From Armatimonadota bacterium (GTDB lineage: Bacteria; Sysuimicrobiota; Sysuimicrobiia; Sysuimicrobiales; Kaftiobacteriaceae), in the NCBI GenBank assembly GCA_031459765.1, contig JAVKHY010000013.1:1-64000 (forward strand): a DNA stretch of 64,000 nucleotides, given 5' to 3'. Below are positions 23,859-37,061 of this stretch, piece after piece (position 1 is the stretch's first letter; each line of letters starts with the position of its first letter). A model generated the notes under the pieces. It worked only from the letters and a program-made list of their open reading frames with translations. It was not told the DNA's origin and ran no database searches. Both the position numbers and the translations under genes were made by a program.

Positions 23859-24433
23859 AGTCTCTCGAGGTCCGCCGGCAGATCGATGTCCAGGGCGGCC
23901 TCGGGCGGGATCTCGACGGTGGCCACCTCGCCCCGATGGGTCTCGATCACCTGGCGCGCCCCCTGGTCCCCCTCCAGCAAGAGCAGCTCGATGAACAGGC
24001 TGCGGTCGAACAGCGTCGGCGCGCCCAGCACGGCGCCGTAGCGGCAGGTCACGATCCGCTTGCCCGTGGCCCGGTAGGCGGCGATCAGGCGGCCCACGAT
24101 GCCCGCGTCGATGCGCGGCTGGTCGGCAAGGAGGATCACCGCGGCCTCGGCGGAGGCCGGCAGCGCGCGGACGCCGGCGCGGATGGAACTGCCCATTCCC
24201 TCGCTGTGGTCGGGGTTCAGGACGGCGCGCGCCGGGACGCTCCCCAGCAGCGGCAGGTAGCGGTCGCGGTCGGCGCCCAGCACGACGAGGATGCTCGAGC
24301 ACCCGGCACCCGCCGCCGCCTCCACGGCGCGGAGGAGCAGCGGTCGGCCCTCATAGGACAGGAGGAGTTTGGGCCGTCCCATCCGCCGGCTGCCGCCGGC
24401 GGCAAGGATGATGGCGGCAACATCTCGCGGCAC
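23834..24433 (-). CDS. MocA/MobA-like molybdopterin nucleotidyltransferase
   Basis: A 199-residue nucleotidyltransferase of the MobA/MocA type. N-terminal nucleotide-binding signature AAIILAAGGSRRMGRPK, a GMGSSIRAGVRAL segment typical of MocA, the metal-binding LLADQPRID, and a C-terminal DIDLPADLERL. MocA adds CMP to molybdopterin to make the dinucleotide cofactor (MCD) used by xanthine-dehydrogenase-family enzymes and CO dehydrogenase, which fits its place as last gene of the cox operon, 40 bases after coxF. Product 199 residues, normal for family. Confidence 0.9.
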   Translation of the reverse strand: MPRDVAAIILAAGGSRRMGRPKLLLSYEGRPLLLRAVEAAAGAGCSSILVVLGADRDRYLPLLGSVPARAVLNPDHSEGMGSSIRAGVRALPASAEAAVILLADQPRIDAGIVGRLIAAYRATGKRIVTCRYGAVLGAPTLFDRSLFIELLLLEGDQGARQVIETHRGEVATVEIPPEAALDIDLPADLERLQGPGAGA

Positions 24434-24473
24434 AGTGGCATCGCGCCGCAGCCCGCTGTTGCCGGTCCCCGGT

Positions 24474-25598
24474 TCAGGAGGCCCCGGCCGCCCGCTGCGT
24501 TTCGTGGATAGGCCCTCGCCGCTCTCTCAGAAATCCGCCCCGCCGCCCCGCCTCCACCGCCTGGATCTCCGCCAGCAGCGCCAGGGCGATCGCCTCCGGA
24601 CCCTCGCCCCCGATGTCGAGACCCACAGGACCGAACAGGCGCGCGCGGTCCTCCGCGGTGAGGATCACGCCCTGCCCACGGAGCTCCTCGAGGATCTTCT
24701 CCGTGCGCTGGCGCGGTCCCAGCATCCCGATGTAGCGCACCGGCGTGGCCAGGAACCCGCGCAGGAGATCCCGGTCGTGAAGGTAGTTGTGGGTCATCAC
24801 GACGACGTAGGTCCGATCGTCGATCGCCACCCGTCCCGCAGCCTCCTCGGCCGAAGCCCGCACGAACTGCCGGGCCCCGGGAAACCGCTCCGGGGTGAGG
24901 AATCGTTCCCGCGGGTCCACGACGACGACCCGCCAGCCCATCGCCGAGGCGAACTGCACCACGGGGATCGCGTCGTGTCCCGCCCCGCAGACGATCAGGC
25001 GGATCGGCGGGCGGATCACCTCGACGAAGGCCCTTCGGTCTCCCCCGGCCGTCGGCAGGACCACCAGCCGGGAGGCGCCTTCGGCCAGCGCGGCCTGCGC
25101 GGCCCGGACGGCGCGGGTCTCCGCCTCCGGATCATCCAGTCTGCCTTCGCCCGCGCCGTCGGGACGGACGGCGATCCACCGCCCGGCCGGCGGCCCGTCC
25201 AGGAGTTTCACCAGGGCGATCGTCCGCTCCCCTTGCAGGGCGGCGCGGAGGAGGGGCCACTGCGCCGAGGCCGGATCCACCGGCTCGACGAAGAGCTCCA
25301 CCGCGCCGTTGCAGCCCAGCCCCAACCCCCACACCGCGTCGTCGTCGGCGGTGAGGTCGTAGGTCACCAGCCGCGGGGTGCCGCTGGCCATCACCTCGTC
25401 GGCCACGACCATGAGGTCGCTCTCCAGACACCCGCCGCTGATGTTCCCCACCATCTCCTGGGAGGCGCTCATGAGCAGCCGCGCCCCCGCGCGCCGGTAG
25501 GTCGACCCGCGGACGCCCACGATCGTGGCCAGCGCCAGGCGCTCGCCGCGCCCGGCAAAGGTGTCGATGGCCGTGAGGATGTCCAGCAGCTCTCTCAT
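24474..25598 (-). CDS. coxF: XdhC/CoxF-family Mo-cofactor maturation protein
   Basis: A 374-residue XdhC/CoxI-type protein. N-terminal domain with IVGVRGSTYRRAGARLLM and the Cys-containing NISGGCLESDL, followed by LGLGCNGAVELFVEP. C-terminal Rossmann-like XdhC_C domain with VCGAGHDAIPVVQFASAMGW, DPRERF and YIGMLGPRQRTEKIL. XdhC binds the Mo-cofactor, helps its sulfuration and inserts it in the hydroxylase. The order D-E-F of the Oligotropha cox cluster is kept here, which supports the symbol. Start is six bases after the coxE stop. Confidence 0.9.
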   Translation of the reverse strand: MRELLDILTAIDTFAGRGERLALATIVGVRGSTYRRAGARLLMSASQEMVGNISGGCLESDLMVVADEVMASGTPRLVTYDLTADDDAVWGLGLGCNGAVELFVEPVDPASAQWPLLRAALQGERTIALVKLLDGPPAGRWIAVRPDGAGEGRLDDPEAETRAVRAAQAALAEGASRLVVLPTAGGDRRAFVEVIRPPIRLIVCGAGHDAIPVVQFASAMGWRVVVVDPRERFLTPERFPGARQFVRASAEEAAGRVAIDDRTYVVVMTHNYLHDRDLLRGFLATPVRYIGMLGPRQRTEKILEELRGQGVILTAEDRARLFGPVGLDIGGEGPEAIALALLAEIQAVEAGRRGGFLRERRGPIHETQRAAGAS

Positions 25599-25604
25599 TA
25601 GGCG

Positions 25605-26747
25605 CTACCTCCGCCGCGCCGCAAGGTGCTTCTCGAGCCGGCGCAGGCTCTCCAGGTTGTGCGCCGAGGCAAAGACATCGACATAGGGCAACGCCGCGCG
25701 CATCCCCTGGCAGATCGGCTCGTAGCCGGGGCTGCCGAGCAGCGGATTGAGCCAGATCACCCGCCCCGCCCGGCGGTGCAGCTCGGCCATGGCCTGTTCC
25801 AGGATCTCGATGTCGCCGGTGTCCCAGCCGTCGCTGATCACCAGCACCACCGTGTGGGGCGTCAGGAGCCGCGCACCGTAGCGGTCCAGGAACGTCCGCA
25901 GGCTGGCGCCGATCTTCGTCCCTCCGGACCAGTCCGGGACCTGCCTGGCCACCTCGTCCAGCGCGGTACGCAGGTCGTCCTCCGACATTGCATCGGTGAT
26001 CCGGGTCAGCGACGTGCTGAACACCATCGTCTCGACCCGCCCCAGGGCGTGCTGCAAAGCGTAGATGAACTGGATCAGGAAGCGGCTGTACAGGTCCATG
26101 GAGCCGCTGACGTCGGCCAGCAGGACCACCTGCACGCGCTGAATTCTCCGCCGCCGGTAGGCGAGATCCACGATCTCGCCGCCGCGGCGCAGACTGTGGC
26201 GAATCGTGCGACGCAGATCCACCCGCGCGCTGTGTCGGGCGGCACGGGTGCGGCGGGACAGCCGCGTGGCCACCCGCCGGGCGATGGCCACGACCAGCCG
26301 GGTCACCTCGTGCAGCTCGTCGGCGGTGAAGGTGCTGAAGTCTTTCTGCACCAGGACCTCGACGGGACTGTAGGCCGGCAGCGGCTCGTCGCCCTCCGCC
26401 GGCGGCGCGTCGTCCAGCCACTCCGCCAGTGCCGGAGGCGGCTGCACGCCGTCGCCGGCGGCCTCGGCGTCCGGCGCGGACTGGGCACCGGAGGCGCCGT
26501 CGGGCGGTGGGGGATTCCAGTACTCTTCGAACACCTCGTCGAAGACGGCCAGGTCGTCACGTCGCGAGGTCAGCACGGTGCGCAGCGCGAGATAGCACTC
26601 CCGGCGGTCGCCCACGTCCACCGCACCGAGGGCGCGCAGGGCGTCGGCCGCCTCCCGCGGGCCGACCGGCACCCCGCGCGCGCGGAGGCGCCGGCAGAAG
26701 GCCACGACGTGGGCGGTGAGGTTGCCGAAGCGGCGCGGCGCGTTCAT
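25605..26747 (-). CDS. coxE: CoxE-type von Willebrand factor A protein
   Basis: A 380-residue CoxE-like protein. The VWA domain in the C-terminal half has an intact MIDAS motif (DVSGSMD near residue 211), then GTKIG and ISDGWDTGD that complete the metal site. The N-terminal half is helical with an acidic, Pro-rich linker. CoxE partners the AAA ATPase CoxD in building the Cu-S-Mo centre of CO dehydrogenase; the coupled ATGA overlap with coxD supports this. ATG 26747 is preferred to an upstream frame extension that runs into coxD. Confidence 0.92.
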   Translation of the reverse strand: MNAPRRFGNLTAHVVAFCRRLRARGVPVGPREAADALRALGAVDVGDRRECYLALRTVLTSRRDDLAVFDEVFEEYWNPPPPDGASGAQSAPDAEAAGDGVQPPPALAEWLDDAPPAEGDEPLPAYSPVEVLVQKDFSTFTADELHEVTRLVVAIARRVATRLSRRTRAARHSARVDLRRTIRHSLRRGGEIVDLAYRRRRIQRVQVVLLADVSGSMDLYSRFLIQFIYALQHALGRVETMVFSTSLTRITDAMSEDDLRTALDEVARQVPDWSGGTKIGASLRTFLDRYGARLLTPHTVVLVISDGWDTGDIEILEQAMAELHRRAGRVIWLNPLLGSPGYEPICQGMRAALPYVDVFASAHNLESLRRLEKHLAARRR

Positions 26748-27700
26748 CGGCGGGGCAGCCCGACACCCTGGCCGGCTACCCGATCGATCATCTCCTGCGT
26801 CCACGGTCGCGGCTCCCGGTCCAGGGCGGCGACGCTGGCCAGCAGGTGGTCCAGCCACTGGGTGCGTACCCGCTCGGCGTCGTCGCGCTGTTTAAAGAGG
26901 ACCCCCAGCGTCTCGGCCACCGCGGCCTCGTCCAGGTGGTCGTGGTGCAGCGCCATGAGGGCCAGACTCCAGTCCAGCGTCTCGGCGATCCCGGGCGTCT
27001 TCTCCAGCTTCGTCTTGCGCACAAACTGCATGAAGGCGGCGATCTGCTCCGCCAGGCGGTCGTTGATGGCCGGGACCTTGCGCCGGACGATGGCCAGTTC
27101 CTTGTCGAAGGCCGGGTAGTCGATCCAGAGGTACAGGCAGCGCCGTCGCAGCGCGTCGCCCAGCTCCCGGGTGCGGTTGCTGGTCAGCACCACGTAGGGG
27201 ATGTGCTTCGCTCGGATCGTGCCGATCTCGGGGATCGTCACCTGCCAGTCGGAGAGCACCTCCAGGAGAAAGGCCTCCCACTCCTCATCGGCGCGATCGA
27301 CCTCGTCGATGAGCAGGACCGGGGCCCGCTCATGGGTGATCGCGGCCAGCAGCGGCCGCTTCAGGAGGAAGGGTTCGCTGAAGATCTCCCGCTCGCGGAT
27401 CTCGACGGGCAGATCGCTGTGCTCCTGCAGCCGGATGTGCAGCAGCTGGCGCTGGTAGTTCCATTCGTACAGCGAGGTGGTGGCGTCCAGGCCCTCGTAG
27501 CACTGGAGGCGGATGAGGTCCGTGTCCAGGGCCCGGGCCATGACCTTGGCCACTTCCGTCTTGCCAACGCCGGCGGCGCCTTCGATGAGCAGAGGTTTGC
27601 GCAGCTGGATGGCCAGGTAGACGGAGGTGGCCAGACTCTGGTCGGCCACATACCCCTGGTCCTCGAGCATGGACTGGATGCGGACGATCTCGGGGTGCAT
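26744..27700 (-). CDS. coxD: CoxD-type MoxR AAA+ ATPase
   Basis: A 318-residue MoxR-family ATPase. Walker A GAAGVGKTE at 41-49, Walker B VLLIDEVDRAD near residue 127, sensor-1 region VVLTSNRTRELGDALRRR. Characteristic CoxD segment LQCYEGLDATTSLYEWNYQRQ follows the P-loop. CoxD acts as a chaperone in stepwise sulfuration and copper insertion at the active site of CoxL. Overlaps coxE by four bases. Sixty bases separate it from the upstream coxG. Confidence 0.93.
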   Translation of the reverse strand: MHPEIVRIQSMLEDQGYVADQSLATSVYLAIQLRKPLLIEGAAGVGKTEVAKVMARALDTDLIRLQCYEGLDATTSLYEWNYQRQLLHIRLQEHSDLPVEIREREIFSEPFLLKRPLLAAITHERAPVLLIDEVDRADEEWEAFLLEVLSDWQVTIPEIGTIRAKHIPYVVLTSNRTRELGDALRRRCLYLWIDYPAFDKELAIVRRKVPAINDRLAEQIAAFMQFVRKTKLEKTPGIAETLDWSLALMALHHDHLDEAAVAETLGVLFKQRDDAERVRTQWLDHLLASVAALDREPRPWTQEMIDRVAGQGVGLPRR

Positions 27701-27760
27701 AATTTCATCATACGGGAACGCTGCAGCAGCGACCAGAGGGACCGACCGTGGCCGGGAGGC

Positions 27761-28207
27761 TCACGCCTCCAGCTGCGCCTTCACGCACTCGAACAGTTCC
27801 GCGGTCTTCCGTTCCACCGTACTGTCCAGCAGTCGGGCGCCCACGGTGGCCAGGGGACCGCTGACCACCACGTCCGCCGTCCAGCGGAGCTCCGTCACGC
27901 CGCCCTCGCCGTCGGCCAGATCCACGGTGCTCGTGACGTCGACCCCGCTACCCAAACCGCTCCCCCGGCCGGCGATCACGGCGTGCGCCGGTTCCTGGAG
28001 GTCCCGCATGGTGACCTCAAAGGTGAAGTTCCCCCGGATGAAGGCCACGCCGACGCGGACCACCGCCCGGAAGCGGCCCTCCCCCAGGACGTCCAGGCTC
28101 TGGACATCGGGCAGGCAGCGGCTGACCCTGTGGGGATCGACCAGGAACCCCCAGACCTGACGGCGCCCGGCGCGGATGGCCAGCATTCCCTCGTAGTGCA
28201 GCGGCAT
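27761..28207 (-). CDS. coxG: CoxG-like SRPBCC protein 1
   Basis: A 148-residue START/SRPBCC-fold protein of the CO dehydrogenase subunit G family. Pattern: FLVDPHRVSRCLPDVQSLDVLG, then RVGVAFIRGNFTFEV, then LRWTADVVVSGPLATVGARLLD. CoxG has been proposed to attach CO dehydrogenase to the membrane, and related proteins bind hydrophobic quinones; no membrane segment is present here. ATG 28207 follows the XdhC-YHS stop by one base. A second CoxG lies at 32955-33392. Confidence 0.88.
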   Translation of the reverse strand: MPLHYEGMLAIRAGRRQVWGFLVDPHRVSRCLPDVQSLDVLGEGRFRAVVRVGVAFIRGNFTFEVTMRDLQEPAHAVIAGRGSGLGSGVDVTSTVDLADGEGGVTELRWTADVVVSGPLATVGARLLDSTVERKTAELFECVKAQLEA

Positions 28208-28208
28208 G

Positions 28209-29123
28209 CTAGGCGCCCGCGGCGGCGTAGGCCGCCGGGTCGCGCTCAAACGTCTGGCGGCAATGCGCGCTGCAGAAGTAGTAGCGCATCCCGGCGAACT
28301 CGACCGTGTGCTGCGCGGTCCCGGGGGTCACGGCCATCCCGCAGATGGGATCGATGGCCGCGGCCGGCGCGGGGGCGGGGGCGACCGGAAGGGTCCGGCC
28401 GCGCCGGATCTGCACGAGCTCGGCGAGAATGCTGAGGGCGATCTCTTCCGGGGTCACCGCCCCGATGTCCAATCCGGCCGGCACCTTGATCCGCCGGATC
28501 TGCGCCTCCGTCATCCCCCGGCCGCGCAGGTAGGCGGCTACCGCCTCGGCCCTCCGCCGGCTGGCCACCAGCGCCACGTAGCCGGCGGGCGAGCCCAGGA
28601 CGCGCAGGAGGGCTTCCTCGTCGTAGGTGCCCATGGTGGCCACGACGACGGCGGTGTCCGGGGTGATCCGCTCGGCCAGTTCCTCCAGCGAGTGGGGCAG
28701 GCCGGCCATCCAGACGTCGAAGGCGAGCAGCCGGCCCATCTCGGCCAGCGCGGCCACCAGAGGGGCGTCGCCGATCAGGAGGAGCACGGGGCGGGGGAGC
28801 ACCGGTTCGATATAGATCTCCAGGCTGCCGCCGCTGTGGCAGGTCATGACATGGTGGATCACCCCCGGCCGTTCGGCAGGCGGTGTCGGGCTGAGGCAGA
28901 TCAGCCGCGGGATCCCCTCCCGCAGCGTCTGGAGCGCTTCGGTCAGCACCACCGGATGGGCGCAGCTGCCCCCGACCCATCCCTCCAGTGTGCCGTCCGG
29001 CAGGATCAGGGCCTTCATCCCCGCGCGGGCCGAAGACGGTCGCTCCGCCCGGACGACCGTGGCCACAGCGAAGGGCAGCCCCTTCGCCCGCAACGCCGCC
29101 GCCCGCTCGAGAAGGTCGCCCAT
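28209..29123 (-). CDS. XdhC-family protein fused to a C-terminal YHS metal-binding domain
   Basis: A 304-residue protein. The XdhC N-terminal domain (about 1-90, WVGGSCAHPVVLTEAL) and XdhC_C Rossmann domain (about 110-240, VVVATMGTYDEEALL, IKVPAGLDIGAVTPEEIA) are followed by an Ala/Pro linker and a YHS domain: DPICGMAV and YYFCSAHCRQTFERDP. YHS domains bind metals and occur in copper and heavy-metal proteins. It lies directly after coxL (8 bases) and before coxG. CoxI is the corresponding XdhC-like protein in other cox clusters. I infer that it handles the Mo-cofactor and perhaps the copper of the CuSMo centre. ATG 29123 is chosen; upstream extension runs into coxL. Confidence 0.87.
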   Translation of the reverse strand: MGDLLERAAALRAKGLPFAVATVVRAERPSSARAGMKALILPDGTLEGWVGGSCAHPVVLTEALQTLREGIPRLICLSPTPPAERPGVIHHVMTCHSGGSLEIYIEPVLPRPVLLLIGDAPLVAALAEMGRLLAFDVWMAGLPHSLEELAERITPDTAVVVATMGTYDEEALLRVLGSPAGYVALVASRRRAEAVAAYLRGRGMTEAQIRRIKVPAGLDIGAVTPEEIALSILAELVQIRRGRTLPVAPAPAPAAAIDPICGMAVTPGTAQHTVEFAGMRYYFCSAHCRQTFERDPAAYAAAGA

Positions 29124-29131
29124 CAGCGGGC

Positions 29132-31480
<2,349 letters not shown>

Positions 31481-31484
31481 GTCT

Positions 31485-32860
<1,376 letters not shown>

Positions 32861-32919
32861 CCAACACCCCCTCGTGCCGTCGAGCTATGGACCCCTGTCC
32901 AGGCAAGCGACGGGAAATT

Positions 32920-32951
32920 CGGAGGTTGATTCTCCGGAATCTCCGGATTCC
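32920..32951. promoter_or_regulatory. Inverted repeats upstream of coxM
   Basis: Two overlapping inverted repeats: CGGAG (32920-32924) with CTCCG (32932-32936), and GGAATC (32936-32941) with GATTCC (32946-32951), the latter a 6-4-6 palindrome. CTCCGGAAT and CTCCGGATT form a near direct repeat. They lie in the only sizeable gap before coxMSL, so operator or mRNA processing element are possible. No T run follows in either direction. Confidence 0.4.
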
Positions 32952-32954
32952 CTT

Positions 32955-33388
32955 CTAGCGGGGAAGTTCCCTCTCCACGGCCTTGAAGAACTCGCCGGCG
33001 ATCTGCCGGGCCACGCCGCCGATCAGGCGGTGGCCGACGCTGGCGATGAGGCCGGTGATCTGCGCCTCGCCGGTGTAGTGCACGACGGTCCGGCCGTCCT
33101 GTTCCACCAGGCGGAGCTCCCCGGTGGCCCGGATCGTCCCGGGCCGCCCGCCCCCTTCTACCCGCAGGGTCATCCGCTCCGGCGGAGCCTTCTCGGTGAT
33201 GCTGACCGTCCCGTCGTACACGCCCCTGACCGGTCCCACCGCCAACTCGATCCGTGCCGCGTAATGGTCGGGGCCCTGGGGGGTGAGCGTCTTCACGCCA
33301 GGGGTGGCGCGGGCCAGGACGGCCGGGTCGTTGAGCAGCGCCCAGATGCGCTCGCGGGGAGCAGGGAAGGTATAGGTGCCTTCGACTT

Positions 33389-33392
<4 letters not shown>
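32955..33392 (-). CDS. coxG: CoxG-like SRPBCC protein 2
   Basis: A 145-residue CoxG-family protein, the better match of the two in the window: GTYTFPAPRERIWALLNDPAVLARATPGVK at the N-terminus shows the typical pattern, ending with GLIASVGHRLIGGVARQIAGEFF. SRPBCC fold with a hydrophobic cavity; possibly involved in tethering CO dehydrogenase. ATG 33392 overlaps the acetoacetyl-CoA synthetase stop (ATGA), tying the two genes in one transcript. Confidence 0.9.
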
Positions 33393-35371
<1,979 letters not shown>

Positions 35372-35494
35372 CGCTGTCCCTCCTTCCACTATAGCGTTCC
35401 ACCCTGACCGAAGGCGTCCCCGGCGCCTTGCCGAAGAGACAGGGTAGAGGCGCCGGAGCTCCGGCAGCCGTTCCCTGCGGGAGTGTGATCTGGT

Positions 35495-36931
35495 ATGGCT
35501 GTGCAACAGGTCGATCGGAAGCTGTATATCGGAGGACGGTGGACGGGCGGGGGCGAGGTGATCCCCGTCCGCAACAAGTACAGCGGCGAGATCATCGGCA
35601 CGATCCCGTCCGCGACACGCGATGATGTGGATGCCGCCGTCGCCGCCGCGCTCCGGGCGGCCCCCCTCATGGCGGAGATGCCCGCCCACCGCCGGGCGGC
35701 GATCCTCCAGGCCGCGGCGGCGGGGATCCGGGCCCGACGCGAGGAGTTCGCCCGCACCATTGCCGCCGAAGCCGGCAAGGCGCTCAAGTACGCCCGCATC
35801 GAGGTGGACCGGGGCATCAGCACCTTCACCTTCGCCGCGGAAGAGGCCAAACGACTGCACGGCGAGACGGTGCCCCTGGATGCCGCGGCCGCCGGAGAGG
35901 GCTACTTCGGCTTCTTCGTCCGCCGACCGGTCGGGGTGGTGGCGGCGATCACCCCCTTCAACTTCCCGCTCAACCTGGTGGCGCACAAAGTGGCGCCCGC
36001 GCTGGCGGCGGGGAACAGCGTCGTGCTGAAACCGGCCTCCTGGACGCCGCTCACCGCCGTCCTCCTGGTCGAGACCCTCATCGAGGCCGGGTTGCCCCCG
36101 GGGGCGATCAACCTTGTCGCCGGGCCGGGGGGCACCGTGGGCGAGTGGCTGGTCACCGATCCCCGCGTGGCCAAGGTGACCTTTACGGGCAGCGCGGACG
36201 TCGGCCGGCAGATCGTCTCCCGCGCCGGGATCAAGAAGATCACCCTTGAACTGGGCAACACCTCGCCGGTGATCGTCGCCCCCGATGCCGACCTGGAGTT
36301 CGTGGCCCGGCGCTGCGCCGTCGGCGCCTACTACAACTCCGGGCAGGTCTGCCTCTCCGTGCAGCGCATCCTGAGCGACCGGACCGTCTACGATCCGTTC
36401 CTGGACCGGTTCACCCGGGCCGCGGAGGCGATGGTGGTCGGCGACCCCCTGGATGAACGGGTGGACGTCGGTCCGATGATCGACGAGGGCGAGGCGGTGC
36501 GCATCGAAGGCTGGGTCGCCGAGGCGGTGAACGGCGGCGCCCGGGTGGCCACCGGCGGACGGCGGGAAGGACCCGTCTACTGGCCCACGGTCCTCACGGA
36601 TGTCCGGCCTGAGATGACGGTCGTGGCCCGGGAAGCCTTTGCGCCCGTCGCCTCCGTGATGCCCTACGACGACTTCGAGGAGGCGCTGCATCTGGCCGAC
36701 GCCACGGAATACGGGCTGCAGGCCGCCGTCTTCACGCGCAGCCTCGACCGCCTCTTTCAGGCCATGCGCCGGCTCAACTTCGGCGGCATCATCGTCAACG
36801 ACGCCCCCACTTTCCGTGTGGACCACATGCCCTACGGCGGCAACCGGCAGAGCGGGATCGGCCGCGAGGGGGTGCGCTACGCGATGGAGGAGATGACCAA
36901 CATCCAGATCATCGCCATCCGCCAGGGGTAG
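35495..36931 (+). CDS. Aldehyde dehydrogenase family protein
   Basis: A 478-residue NAD(P)-dependent aldehyde dehydrogenase. Cofactor region TPFNFPLNLVAHKVAPALAA with the Lys of LKPASWTPL, FTGSADVG, catalytic Glu252 (LELGNTSP) and catalytic Cys286 (NSGQVCLS). The sequence style (TPFNFPLN, NSGQVC) resembles lactaldehyde, non-phosphorylating glyceraldehyde-3-phosphate or phosphonoacetaldehyde dehydrogenases; the substrate is open. It is divergent from the acetoacetyl-CoA synthetase, sharing a 123-base region, and precedes the second Mo-hydroxylase. Confidence 0.92.
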   Translation: MAVQQVDRKLYIGGRWTGGGEVIPVRNKYSGEIIGTIPSATRDDVDAAVAAALRAAPLMAEMPAHRRAAILQAAAAGIRARREEFARTIAAEAGKALKYARIEVDRGISTFTFAAEEAKRLHGETVPLDAAAAGEGYFGFFVRRPVGVVAAITPFNFPLNLVAHKVAPALAAGNSVVLKPASWTPLTAVLLVETLIEAGLPPGAINLVAGPGGTVGEWLVTDPRVAKVTFTGSADVGRQIVSRAGIKKITLELGNTSPVIVAPDADLEFVARRCAVGAYYNSGQVCLSVQRILSDRTVYDPFLDRFTRAAEAMVVGDPLDERVDVGPMIDEGEAVRIEGWVAEAVNGGARVATGGRREGPVYWPTVLTDVRPEMTVVAREAFAPVASVMPYDDFEEALHLADATEYGLQAAVFTRSLDRLFQAMRRLNFGGIIVNDAPTFRVDHMPYGGNRQSGIGREGVRYAMEEMTNIQIIAIRQG

Positions 36932-37038
36932 CGGCCGTCCGGAGCCAGACCGGGCTTTAGACGGTTTCCGCCGCACCAACCGCATCGTCTCTTCCGGGGG
37001 CTGGAACCGCCGGGCAGCAGGCGACACGCCGGTCTCCG

Positions 37039-37044
37039 TATAAT
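37039..37044 (+). promoter_or_regulatory. Possible -10 element just before the Mo-hydroxylase start
   Basis: A perfect TATAAT in a G+C-rich gap, 17 bases before ATG 37062. Transcription would begin about 11-13 bases before the start codon, and no ribosome binding site is visible in between, so the message could be nearly leaderless. No convincing -35 box was found. Confidence 0.45.
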
Positions 37045-37061
37045 ATGAACCCCTGTTTCCC

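Noticed and set aside
35386-35391. TATAGT (minus strand) as -10 box for the acetoacetyl-CoA synthetase gene
   Set aside because: Transcription would begin inside the ribosome binding site, and no -35 box fits, so it is probably chance.
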